From contig JAAEYW010000022.1 in the NCBI GenBank assembly GCA_018223185.1, forward strand, positions 1 through 64,000: a DNA stretch of 64,000 nt, read 5' to 3'. A program made the translations under genes and the position numbers. The notes below the pieces were generated by a model, which saw only the letters and a program-made list of their open reading frames with translations, searched no databases and was not told the origin of the DNA. This DNA comes from Oceanospirillales bacterium. GTDB taxonomy: Bacteria; Pseudomonadota; Gammaproteobacteria; Pseudomonadales; Balneatricaceae. Shown here piece after piece: positions 35,520-43,532 of this stretch. The first letter of the stretch is position 1. Each line of letters begins with the position of its first letter.

Positions 35520-37661
35520 TCAGGAGGCGACCGGAGCCGCCAGCTTGAATACGCTTACAGATCGCTGAAGTTCCTGCGCTGCACTTACCAGTTCATCAGA
35601 GAGCTCAGCCTGTTGCAGCATCTCCTTGTTGGTTGCCAGGGTGGTTTCATCGATCTTACCTGCACGTACCCGCAGCTCTTTCGCTACCCGGGCCTGCCGG
35701 GCTGAGTTCTGCGCGATCCGCACTACGGACTCTACCAGAGTCTGTGTCGTAGAACGGGTTTCATCCATCCGCTCACCCGCTTCCTCTGCCAGTCGGGTAC
35801 CCTCGACCACATCAGTAATTACGGTATTCATAACGTTGATGGTATCGGCCGTCTCAAGCTGAATATTGTTTACCAGAGACTCGATCTCTGAAGTCGCTTC
35901 CCGGGAGTTTTCCGCCAGACGCTGTACTTCATCTACCACCACCATCAGACCTCGTCCTGCTTCCCCGGCAGATGCCGCGTGCATACTCGCATTCAGCGAC
36001 AATACATGTGTTCGTTCGGAAATGTTGTTGATCAGGCCAACGATACCACCGATCTCCTGAGAACGTTCGCCCAGGCGTTTAATCCGCTTTTCCGCCTCAT
36101 GAATGGTCTGACGGATCTTATTGATACTGTCGATGGTCTGAGATACAGAGCTCATCGCTGTTTCCGAGGTTTTAATAGCCTTTTGCGAAGCGTTGTTCGT
36201 CAGTACCGCCAGTTTTGAGATCAACTCCATCGCTTTGATCGCTGAATCAAGTCCCTGCAGAGTTTCAACAATCTCTTCCTGTTCCCGGCTAGCGTAGGTC
36301 AGTACTGTTTCAGACTGAGACTTCATCTGTACAGACGCATTATTTACCCGCCGGGATACGGCGTTTACATCGTTCAATACGGTTTCAATCGATGTTGTTA
36401 GCTGATTGATTGAGTCAGCGATCGCACCGGTTACATCTTCTGCAACCGGAACCCGGACGGTAAGATCCCGCTGACTGATCTGGAATACGCTTTTAATCAG
36501 TTCGATAATAGAGCCGTTGAGCTGACGGTTTTCCTGCTCTTTGATTTCCAGAGCCCGTTCCTTCTCATCCAGCAAGGTGTCCAATACCAGACTGAACTGC
36601 CCCAGCTCATCCCGGGATTCAAGACGGCTGCGGGCATCAGCATCCCCTTCGCGCACCCGGTTTACCGTGTCCTGCAGCTTATTTACCGGATCGACCACAC
36701 CGAACTTGATAATGGACATCGCCACAGCCAGTGCCACAATCATCATCGCCATCGATAAAAAGAAGTAACTCACCATCGTGAGCGTCTCTTCCGCCTGTAA
36801 CGCGCTGTTGTCGGCTTTCTGTTTATCCGCCAGTTTGATGATACGGATAATGTGCGGGTCCAGTGCTACGATAATCGCGGGTAAAAGACGAAACAGACTA
36901 TCTCTGCGCTCAAGAGCGGCGGATAACTGTCCGAAAAGCTGCTCAGTTTCAGTAATACTGGCCAGAGCATTCCGGCTTTGCGCTACCTGCTCCGCATTGG
37001 CCGTCTGCAACTGTCTCTTCAGCACCTCAATCTGTTGCTTAACCGAGTTTTTTGATACCGCCTGTCCGGCACTGAAGACATAATCGTTGATGCTGCTTTT
37101 CAGGGTACTGAATGAACTGATCAGGTTCGGCTGACCGGTTTTGGATACCCGCTCTCCCGTACTCGAAAGAAGCGTTCTCATTTCACCGGAAAGTCCCTCA
37201 TCCGGGCTCAGACCGGAAACGATGGCCGCTTCCGAGGCGTCATACAAAGTATCCTGATAATTATCGATAACGGACTGCAGCTTAAATACCCGCTCCTGAT
37301 CTTCAGGGGTATGCAGATATTGCTTCAGCTCAAGAATATCCCGGTCCACTGCTGCCATAGTGCGGTTAAACTGCATTAACTGCATCAGGTCATTGCCGAT
37401 CTGGAAGCTTTTTTCATAGTATCGGGCCTGAGTGATATTTGCCTCAATGTCACCCGCCAGCAGCAAGAATGCATTCACCTCTTGAGACCGCTTCTCTGAC
37501 TGCTCGTCTATCACAATGGTCTGGTAATATGAGGCACCCATAAAGATGAGACCGATCACCATCAAAACGCCGGCAATCGCGAACTTAAGCGGCATCCTTA
37601 TATTGCGGAACTCCCACATCTGCAGGTTTTTTCCGGCTTTTATCTGCCTGAATGAAGTCAT
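35520..37661 (-). CDS. pilJ: PilJ-like methyl-accepting chemoreceptor
   Basis: Chemoreceptor (713 aa): helix 1 (about residues 27-47), a helical periplasmic sensor (about 48-290), helix 2 (about 300-322), HAMP and a long signalling domain. The tip reads HVLSLNASMHAASAGEAGRG and VDEVQRLAENSREA, close to PilJ and distinct from ordinary chemoreceptors. The periplasmic part has ARYYEKSFQIGND, as in helical-bimodular or 4-helix sensors, and I do not see the PilJ sensor repeats. Those are on the separate secreted protein. I chose the ATG at 37661, with GGGGAA upstream, rather than the TTG at 37682. Confidence 0.87.
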   Translation of the reverse strand: MTSFRQIKAGKNLQMWEFRNIRMPLKFAIAGVLMVIGLIFMGASYYQTIVIDEQSEKRSQEVNAFLLLAGDIEANITQARYYEKSFQIGNDLMQLMQFNRTMAAVDRDILELKQYLHTPEDQERVFKLQSVIDNYQDTLYDASEAAIVSGLSPDEGLSGEMRTLLSSTGERVSKTGQPNLISSFSTLKSSINDYVFSAGQAVSKNSVKQQIEVLKRQLQTANAEQVAQSRNALASITETEQLFGQLSAALERRDSLFRLLPAIIVALDPHIIRIIKLADKQKADNSALQAEETLTMVSYFFLSMAMMIVALAVAMSIIKFGVVDPVNKLQDTVNRVREGDADARSRLESRDELGQFSLVLDTLLDEKERALEIKEQENRQLNGSIIELIKSVFQISQRDLTVRVPVAEDVTGAIADSINQLTTSIETVLNDVNAVSRRVNNASVQMKSQSETVLTYASREQEEIVETLQGLDSAIKAMELISKLAVLTNNASQKAIKTSETAMSSVSQTIDSINKIRQTIHEAEKRIKRLGERSQEIGGIVGLINNISERTHVLSLNASMHAASAGEAGRGLMVVVDEVQRLAENSREATSEIESLVNNIQLETADTINVMNTVITDVVEGTRLAEEAGERMDETRSTTQTLVESVVRIAQNSARQARVAKELRVRAGKIDETTLATNKEMLQQAELSDELVSAAQELQRSVSVFKLAAPVAS

Positions 37662-37702
37662 ACGTGTTATTCCCCGTGTCAATAACTACTTTATCCAGCG
37701 TC

Positions 37703-38200
37703 TCAGGCCGGGATTGCGGAATGTGTCTTGGTAAAACGCAGCTTCTGTCTGGAAAAATAGGCCCGGTGATCGAACTCAAACCAGATGGAGTTACGATAGA
37801 GATACTGGCCACTGCAGATCCCATCCACCAGATCAGGATACGGCGCTGCATCGGCGACAACGGGGTTAGTGATCCCCTGAGGTGTTTCCTGCAACAATAC
37901 TGCCGCGGTAGCAGGTGGCGCATCAAGAAGCAGTAACCATCCCTTTTTCGGATCAGTAATGCCGAGCCCTAAAGACGCGGCAAGGTCATATACTGGAACA
38001 GCATCTCCCCGATGATTGATAAACCCGACAAACCAGTCAGGAGTATCGGGAATGGAGCACAATCGCTCGCACCGGTGCAACTCAGAGCGGGTCTGTGATT
38101 GCAGCAGTATCTGCAGAAAACCCACCCTGAATCCGTGGCGAAGATCATAACTACCCTGAGGCCCGGCCTCACTGGCCGGGGTTATATTCTGCTGTTCCAT
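37703..38200 (-). CDS. pilI: PilI-like CheW adaptor
   Basis: CheW-fold scaffold (165 aa) expected to couple the PilJ-like receptor to the ChpA-like kinase. CheW-typical elements are the strand-rich RVGFLQILLQSQTRSEL opening and RCERLCSIPDTPDWFVGFINHRGDAVPVYDLAASLG (given in parts), where W-F-x-G-x-x-N-x-R-G is the family signature. It lies 13 bp after the pilH-like gene and 41 bp before the pilJ-like gene. Confidence 0.87.
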   Translation of the reverse strand: MEQQNITPASEAGPQGSYDLRHGFRVGFLQILLQSQTRSELHRCERLCSIPDTPDWFVGFINHRGDAVPVYDLAASLGLGITDPKKGWLLLLDAPPATAAVLLQETPQGITNPVVADAAPYPDLVDGICSGQYLYRNSIWFEFDHRAYFSRQKLRFTKTHSAIPA

Positions 38201-38213
38201 TAATAACTAATCC

Positions 38214-38576
38214 TTAGAGAAATGCGTTTACCTGATCCATCAGTTCCTGATCAGAAAAAGGCTTGGCGATCATCGCTTTTGCCCCCTGGAGCTGCGCCCA
38301 GACTTTATCCGCTTCCTGGTTTTTACTGGAAACGATAACCACAGGAATCTCCCGGGTTTCATCACCTGAGGTAATCTGTCGACAGGCAGCAAAACCATCC
38401 ACTTCAGGCATTACCACATCCATCAGAATAAGGTCCGGTCTTTCCTCAATTGCTTTGATAACCCCCTGTTGCCCATTCACCGCAACAATAATCTCGGCAT
38501 CAACGCTCTTCAGTACATCACAGATACGTTGCTGCTGTACGGGATCATCTTCAACAACCAAAATTTTCTTACTCAT
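38214..38576 (-). CDS. pilH: PilH-like single-domain response regulator
   Basis: A stand-alone receiver of 120 aa. The acidic pair is EDD, the phospho-acceptor is Asp53 (LILMDVVMP), then come the VSSKNQ switch and AKPFSDQEL lysine motif. I chose the ATG at 38576, with GGAG 5 bases upstream. In Pseudomonas PilG and PilH have opposing effects on pilus extension and retraction; which role this protein plays here is not readable. It lies between the pilG-like and pilI-like genes. Confidence 0.87.
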   Translation of the reverse strand: MSKKILVVEDDPVQQQRICDVLKSVDAEIIVAVNGQQGVIKAIEERPDLILMDVVMPEVDGFAACRQITSGDETREIPVVIVSSKNQEADKVWAQLQGAKAMIAKPFSDQELMDQVNAFL

Positions 38577-38627
38577 TACCACTCCATTTAAAATGTCAGT
38601 TGCCAGATTTTCTGACAATACTCATAT

Positions 38628-39434
38628 CTAGGTTCGCTTAAACTCGTTCACCCAACTGGACACTCTGCCAATGACCTTCTGAAACTCATCCGGATCGATT
38701 GGCTTTGTCAGATAGGTAGAGCAACCTGCCATTATCCCTTTCACCTCATCGAGAGGAGAGGTTTTAGAGGTCAGCATAATAATCGGGGTTTTCTTCAGTG
38801 CCGGTAGCTCACGCATTCGGGTGCAGGTTTCAAACCCATCAATGCCGGGCATCATTACATCCAGAAAAATAAAATCAAACGCTTCCCCGTTCACTTTATC
38901 TAATGCCTGTTCCCCATTGTCGGCATAGGCAAGTTCAACAACAGCGGGTAGCTTTTCCAGCTCCAGCGTCAGAGCCTGTTGCATCGCGCTATTGTCATCC
39001 ACCACCAGCACCCGATAGCTATCCTGCTGAACCTCAGGCTGCGGCAGATCGATCGCGACCGCTGCATACTTACTGAAGCGCGCCTCAGCGGCGGCAGCTG
39101 CCGCCTGAAGATCATCACACTGCTCCTCATTTTCAGAGGTCATCTCATCCAGAGTACGGATAACCCGGGACGACACCAGCGGATAACGGATATGTCCCAG
39201 GCCACTCTCCACCGGAGCCTCTTTACTCACCTGAATCATACGTGAGCGATAGCCGTCAGAGAGTTGTTCCAGAACAGGATCCGCAACCGCTTGCTCACCG
39301 AACAGTAATAACAGATCCGGAGGCATTTGTGGATCAAAAGCCACCAGCTCATAGCGCTGATTTCTCGATAACTCGAGTATCCGTGACAGCTTCTGCTGCT
39401 GATCGGCGGGAAAGCCTATAGTTCCAATATTCAT
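38628..39434 (-). CDS. pilG: PilG-like response regulator with an extra N-terminal pseudo-receiver
   Basis: At 268 aa this is twice the length of PilG. The C-terminal half (about residues 138-265) is a complete receiver: VVDDN, Asp192 in FIFLDVMMPGIDG, MLTSKTS and YLTKPID. The N-terminal 105 residues look like a degenerate receiver fold (YELVAFDPQMPPDLLLLFG and on, ending HIRYPLVSSRVIRTL) without a phospho-acceptor pocket. A short Ala/Glu linker joins them. It is the first gene of the operon, with an AGGAA site before the ATG. The call as PilG rests mainly on gene order. Confidence 0.78.
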   Translation of the reverse strand: MNIGTIGFPADQQQKLSRILELSRNQRYELVAFDPQMPPDLLLLFGEQAVADPVLEQLSDGYRSRMIQVSKEAPVESGLGHIRYPLVSSRVIRTLDEMTSENEEQCDDLQAAAAAAEARFSKYAAVAIDLPQPEVQQDSYRVLVVDDNSAMQQALTLELEKLPAVVELAYADNGEQALDKVNGEAFDFIFLDVMMPGIDGFETCTRMRELPALKKTPIIMLTSKTSPLDEVKGIMAGCSTYLTKPIDPDEFQKVIGRVSSWVNEFKRT

Positions 39435-39557
39435 GGTATTTCCTGATTAACCACTACAGCAAAACATTTATTCCACCTTGTACGGTGGGAATTAACATAA
39501 AACAGGTTCATTTAATCAAAAAAGCGATAAACAAATATTCGGACAAAGGGGTACACA

Positions 39558-39680
39558 ATGATGAAGGTAAAATATTACAGAGTCTTTAAACTGATTCAGA
39601 CCAGCACAATATCAACCGCCGTAAGCGATTTAAGATTTTGTGGCAAAAACACTCTGTATGTACCGAACTGGCCAGCCTGA
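39558..39680 (+). CDS. Possible small ORF, 40 aa
   Basis: ATG ATG AAG start with AAAGGGG six bases upstream. The encoded 40-aa basic peptide begins MMKVKYYRVFKLIQ and ends TLYVPNWPA. There is no signal peptide or recognisable domain. It lies opposite in direction to both neighbours. The start context is acceptable but composition gives no strong support, so it may be chance. Confidence 0.25.
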   Translation: MMKVKYYRVFKLIQTSTISTAVSDLRFCGKNTLYVPNWPA

Positions 39681-39815
39681 TTATGTATTAAGCAGTGCCA
39701 GTTTATCTTTGTTATATTTATTTTCTGTAAACAGTGCTTTTAATGCCTTCAAACCGGCCAGTCACGTTCCGGTTCAAACAGCTGTATCAAATTACGGATA
39801 AAGCAGAATATTGAC

Positions 39816-39852
39816 AAGCCCCGGATCGGGAAGCCGGGGCAGATCGGGGCTT
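39816..39852. other. Mutually exclusive GC hairpins
   Basis: Two pairings share the same left arm. One is GCCCCGG (39818-39824) with CCGGGGC (39834-39840). The other is AAGCCCCG (39816-39823) with CGGGGCTT (39845-39852). On the plus strand the second is followed by TTAAT, a poor terminator tail. This could be a terminator for an unseen small transcript or an RNA switch. Confidence 0.5.
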
Positions 39853-40011
39853 TAATACGTCAGTAAATAATAGCCCGCCCCCCGGCTAATCACTTGAAAA
39901 TCAATCACTCGCCAGAGAACACGTGGCCCTGAAGTCAATCGCCTGACACAAACATTGTGGCATTAAGAGACTCCCCAAAGTGGGTAGCAGGTGACATAAA
40001 TGCCTGTAAAA

Positions 40012-40446
40012 CTACTGTTCTGTACCACAAAGCTGTTGTTGCTGACGCATGATCAGGCGGCAACCACTGGCCCTCAGACCAAGCTCTGTACAGCGATCTT
40101 TTACCCAGGCTTTATCATCCTCTGTCGCCGCCTCATGGTAGGGTGGAATCGTATTACAGATTCCCGGTGATGGCTGGCTGTTTTCCCAGCAGGCTTTAAA
40201 AAAAGTGCCGCCACTAACAGTACAGCGGTATTCAGACTCTTTACAGCTTTCCACTCGCTGCAACACCTCGGAAACACACCCCTGCTGATCGGTTTGACGG
40301 CCGGCTGCAATGCCCGCCTCGCGCTGCTGCTCAACCATCTGCTGATGCTCTTCATTCCAGCCTGCCAGCCATTCAGGTGCGCTCAGCCAGCTATAGAAAA
40401 CGCCCACAATAATTACCAGCAGCAGTCCCAGCCAAAAACGTCGCAT
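40012..40446 (-). CDS. Membrane-anchored periplasmic protein with eight cysteines
   Basis: A 144-aa protein. Residues 1-22 (MRRFWLGLLLVIIVGVFYSW) form an uncleaved anchor or signal. The outside domain has eight Cys (QGC, ESC, YRC, KAC, GIC, DRC, SGC, QLC), an even number that suggests four disulfides. I do not know the family. I chose the ATG at 40446, because 20 extra upstream residues would precede the hydrophobic start. It follows another small membrane protein (20 bp) and a DUF416 gene, forming a three-gene unit. Confidence 0.7.
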   Translation of the reverse strand: MRRFWLGLLLVIIVGVFYSWLSAPEWLAGWNEEHQQMVEQQREAGIAAGRQTDQQGCVSEVLQRVESCKESEYRCTVSGGTFFKACWENSQPSPGICNTIPPYHEAATEDDKAWVKDRCTELGLRASGCRLIMRQQQQLCGTEQ

Positions 40447-40466
40447 AACTTTTAAGTCCTTTTGAT

Positions 40467-40727
40467 TCAGCGTCTGCGGACGTATAGCCCGAACAGACAA
40501 CAGCAAAAGCCAGCAACAGAGGCCAGCATCGTCAGATTTACAAACTGCGGATTACGGACAGCAAACGGGATGAATGGGGGTGTCCCCTGCATGTCACAGG
40601 CCTTGGCAGTGTAATCGTATGCTCCCCCGGCAGCGAGGCACTCATTCACAGTGCTCAGTTCAGACCAGAACACTCCCATCAAAACCATACCGGGGAGTAT
40701 CAGCAGTATCAGACCCAGTCGTAACAT
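40467..40727 (-). CDS. Small two-helix membrane protein
   Basis: An 86-aa protein. The first hydrophobic segment is about residues 3-23 and the second about 63-82 (with a Cys-Cys-Cys cluster). The loop between has two cysteines in NECLAAGGAYDYTAKACD, spaced like a disulfide hairpin. Family not recognised. Its ATG overlaps the DUF416 stop codon by one base (TAATG), so it is translationally coupled to it. Confidence 0.7.
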   Translation of the reverse strand: MLRLGLILLILPGMVLMGVFWSELSTVNECLAAGGAYDYTAKACDMQGTPPFIPFAVRNPQFVNLTMLASVAGFCCCLFGLYVRRR

Positions 40728-41323
40728 TATTCTTCACTGACTCCGATGTTGCTGACCCCTTCATTAGCGGCCAGCAGTTTAAGTTCATTTATAGCTGCAG
40801 GCGTAGCACTCTTCATCGCCGCCAGCCGCTTAATAACCTCTTCCTGAAAACTTTCTTCCTGCAGCATCATTTCATGATGGCTGATGTAAACCAGCAGCTC
40901 TTCGTCGGACATATCAGCGTCGGCTGTTACTTCAATAAAGGTGGCGACACATTCCAGCGACAGATTGCCGATATTAGCGGCTTCCGTACGGTTTGGCTCC
41001 AGCAGGCAGTTGATAGTTGAGTACAGCGCAACCATCGCATCAAGTGCGGGCGAAGCACCATACATATCAAACTCCTCCAGATCGGGCATGTTCGCTTCAA
41101 CATTAGCCTGCTGAACCTCGAAGTTCATCTTCGCTCCGCTATTGCTGAGCCGGTTCCAGACACCATCCAGAATACTGCGCACCTGGGCACGGTCACCAAA
41201 CTCAAGCAGGTTTGAAAACAGCGCAAAGTTGGGAAACATCCGCTCTGTCACAGCCACCGAGAAGGCGCTCAGTTGCCAGCCATCAAGTGCTTTCAGCTCA
41301 TTTTCCAGTGACCAATGTGACAT
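40727..41323 (-). CDS. DUF416 (YjaG) family protein
   Basis: A soluble, largely helical, acidic protein (198 aa). The YjaG-type pattern is present: LDGWQLSAFSVAVTERMFPNF near the start, the LWN-like VWNRLSN helix, EEFDMYGASPALDAMVALYS and an acidic stretch. The function of the family is unknown. I chose the ATG at 41323, 8 bases from GGGAG. It is the first gene of a unit with two small membrane proteins; that association could hint at its role. Confidence 0.85.
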   Translation of the reverse strand: MSHWSLENELKALDGWQLSAFSVAVTERMFPNFALFSNLLEFGDRAQVRSILDGVWNRLSNSGAKMNFEVQQANVEANMPDLEEFDMYGASPALDAMVALYSTINCLLEPNRTEAANIGNLSLECVATFIEVTADADMSDEELLVYISHHEMMLQEESFQEEVIKRLAAMKSATPAAINELKLLAANEGVSNIGVSEE

Positions 41324-41472
41324 CAGATAAACTCCCAAACTGTATTTCGTTCCTATTGTACAGCGCAGGAATCATTTTGCAGCAGTTATGGAAGATTTGC
41401 CGCCCTCCCGGACAGCTTTCAGCAACTCAAATCGCAATCATTAATCCGCTGATTCAATTCGATTTTTTGCTG

Positions 41473-41478
41473 TATACT
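41473..41478 (+). promoter_or_regulatory. Possible -10 box of dctQM
   Basis: TATACT, a good -10 hexamer, lies 37 bp before the dctQ start in the spacer divergent from DUF416. The -35 side (around 41450-41456) is a poor match, so an activator may be needed. Confidence 0.4.
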
Positions 41479-41514
41479 GCTACTGCAAAGTAAGCTCTGA
41501 GCGGAATTTAAACC

Positions 41515-42072
41515 ATGAATAATAACAATCCTATTGTAACAGTCGTCAGGGGACTGGACGGTCTCAGCGAATGGACCGGACGCAGCATTGCCTGGTTAAC
41601 ACTGTTGATGGTGCTGGTTACCTTCGTTGTCGTTGTAATGCGTTATGTCCTGAATATCGGCAACATCCAGTTACAGGAATCAGTAATCTACATGCACAGC
41701 TTTGTCTTTCTGCTTGGCGCGGGCTATACGCTCAAGCATGACGGCCATGTCCGGGTCGATATCTTCTATCGACCATTGAGCGAGCGGGGCAAAGCCGTCA
41801 TCAACATTATCGGCACCCTTTTTCTGCTGCTCCCCGTTTCCCTGTTTATTCTGTGGGTCTCCTGGGAGTATGTACTGTTCTCATGGCATACCATGGAAGG
41901 CTCACAGGAAGCCGGCGGTATTGAAGCGCTTTATATCCTCAAGACCTCTCTCCTGCTCATGCCGGTGCTGATGATTTTGCAGGGTATTGCAGAACTGTTG
42001 CGCAACATACTGGTACTGGCCGGACTGGAGCACCTGACTAAAGCCGATATCCAGGAGGAGCACCCGCTATGA
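41515..42072 (+). CDS. dctQ: TRAP transporter small permease DctQ
   Basis: The small subunit (185 aa) of a tripartite ATP-independent periplasmic transporter. It has four hydrophobic segments and the DctQ hallmarks RYVLNIGNIQLQESVIYMHS and LKHDGHVRVDIFY. It overlaps dctM by 4 bp (ATGA). The binding protein gene is not upstream, as is common, but convergent at the other end of dctM. Confidence 0.92.
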   Translation: MNNNNPIVTVVRGLDGLSEWTGRSIAWLTLLMVLVTFVVVVMRYVLNIGNIQLQESVIYMHSFVFLLGAGYTLKHDGHVRVDIFYRPLSERGKAVINIIGTLFLLLPVSLFILWVSWEYVLFSWHTMEGSQEAGGIEALYILKTSLLLMPVLMILQGIAELLRNILVLAGLEHLTKADIQEEHPL

Positions 42073-43448
42073 TCGAATACTTACCACTACTACTGTTTGT
42101 CGGTGCAATTTTTGTTCTGTTGCTGGGTTACTCAGTGGCGTTTTCCCTCGCGGGAACCGGCCTGATCTTCGCCGCTATCGGAATTATGAACGGGCACTTT
42201 GAAGCAAGCTTCCTTGAAGCGGTGCCAAACCGCCTGTTCGGCATTATGAATAATTCCGTTCTGATCGCTGTGCCCCTGTTTGTCTTCATGGGCGTTATGC
42301 TGGAAAAATCCAAAATCGCTGAAGAACTGCTGGACACAATGGCCGCGCTGTTTGGCCCGGTGCGGGGCGGTCTGGGGATATCGGTCACCGTTGTCGGTAT
42401 GCTACTGGCTGCCAGCACCGGTATCGTGGGGGCAACCGTGGTTACCATGGGTTTGCTGTCTCTGCCAACGATGCTGCGCCGCGGCTATGACCCCAAGGTA
42501 GCTGCCGGAACGATCTGTGCGTCGGGTACCCTTGGGCAGATTATTCCGCCCTCAATTGTTCTGGTGCTGCTGGGCGATGTTATCTCCTCAGCTTATCAGC
42601 AGGCACAGCTGGATCAGGGAATCTATTCACCCGAAACAGTGACCGTCGGTGACCTGTTTCTCGGCGCATTGTTACCAGGACTGTTACTGGTCGCCGCGTA
42701 TATCGCCTATCTGATCTTTAAAGCAATCTTCCACCCCGACACTGTCCCGGCTATTCCTAAAGATGAACGGGATGCCATGGATAACATGTTTAAACGGGTA
42801 GTCTCAGCACTGTTACCACCGGTCTTTCTGGTCGGCCTGGTACTGGGCTCAATTCTGGGGGGCTGGGCAACGCCGACAGAAGCGGCGTCAGTTGGTGCGG
42901 TAGGCGCAATGGTGCTGGCAATGGCACGCCGATGCTTCACCCTGGCCGTTCTTAAGGATGTGATGCGCACCACGACTCAGGTCAGCTCAATGGTGTTTAT
43001 TATTCTGGTGGGCGCATCCATATTCTCACTGGTTTTCCGTGGCTATGGCGGCGATGACCTGGTGCGTCACTTCCTGTCTAACCTGCCTGGGGGGGTATTT
43101 GGCGCGGTAGCGGTGGTCATGCTGGTGATCTTCCTGCTGGGTTTCTTCCTCGATTTCATCGAGATCACCTTCGTTGTAGTGCCGATTGTTGCCCCTATTC
43201 TGCTGGCGATGGGGCTTGATCCGGTCTGGCTGGGTGTGATGATCGCCCTCAACCTGCAGACCTCATTCCTGACACCTCCGTTTGGTTTTGCCCTGTTCTA
43301 TCTTCGCGGAGTCGCTCCGGAAAGTATCTCTACCATGCAGATCTACCGCGGCGTAATACCGTTTATCATGATCCAGCTGGTAGCACTGATGGCACTGGCA
43401 CAATGGCCGGCGCTGGCTACCTGGCTGCCAAATCTGGTGTACGGTTAA
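42069..43448 (+). CDS. dctM: TRAP transporter large permease DctM
   Basis: The large subunit (459 aa), which drives solute uptake with sodium. It has about 12 hydrophobic segments. DctM motifs include GTLGQIIPPSIVLVLLGD (about residues 152-169), GGWATPTEAASVGAVGA and FLLGFFLDFIEITFVVVPI. The second half, LNLQTSFLTPPFGFALFYLRG, is typical of the subfamily serving TakP/FcbT-type binding proteins. A bidirectional terminator follows. Confidence 0.94.
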   Translation: MIEYLPLLLFVGAIFVLLLGYSVAFSLAGTGLIFAAIGIMNGHFEASFLEAVPNRLFGIMNNSVLIAVPLFVFMGVMLEKSKIAEELLDTMAALFGPVRGGLGISVTVVGMLLAASTGIVGATVVTMGLLSLPTMLRRGYDPKVAAGTICASGTLGQIIPPSIVLVLLGDVISSAYQQAQLDQGIYSPETVTVGDLFLGALLPGLLLVAAYIAYLIFKAIFHPDTVPAIPKDERDAMDNMFKRVVSALLPPVFLVGLVLGSILGGWATPTEAASVGAVGAMVLAMARRCFTLAVLKDVMRTTTQVSSMVFIILVGASIFSLVFRGYGGDDLVRHFLSNLPGGVFGAVAVVMLVIFLLGFFLDFIEITFVVVPIVAPILLAMGLDPVWLGVMIALNLQTSFLTPPFGFALFYLRGVAPESISTMQIYRGVIPFIMIQLVALMALAQWPALATWLPNLVYG

Positions 43449-43465
43449 GCTCAACTGCAAAAACG

Positions 43466-43495
43466 AAAAAAACCGCTAATATAGCGGTTTTTTTT
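43466..43495. terminator. Bidirectional terminator between dctM and dctP
   Basis: An 8-bp core stem AACCGCTA/TAGCGGTT flanked by A and T runs of seven or more. It ends both the dctQM and the convergent dctP transcripts. Confidence 0.92.
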
Positions 43496-43532
43496 ATAGT
43501 GCAGACTTCGTGTCAGCGCCGTTATTGAGCGC

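Larger units (their letters stand above)
39435..40011. other. 577-bp intergenic region upstream of the chemosensory operon
   Basis: AT-rich spacer between the pilG-like gene and the cysteine-rich protein gene, both on the minus strand. It holds a possible 40-codon frame (39558-39680) and a GC-rich double hairpin (39816-39852), listed separately. The minus-strand promoter for the chemosensory operon should lie near 39450-39560, which is very AT-rich, but I could not pick one site with confidence. No other gene was seen. Confidence 0.6.
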
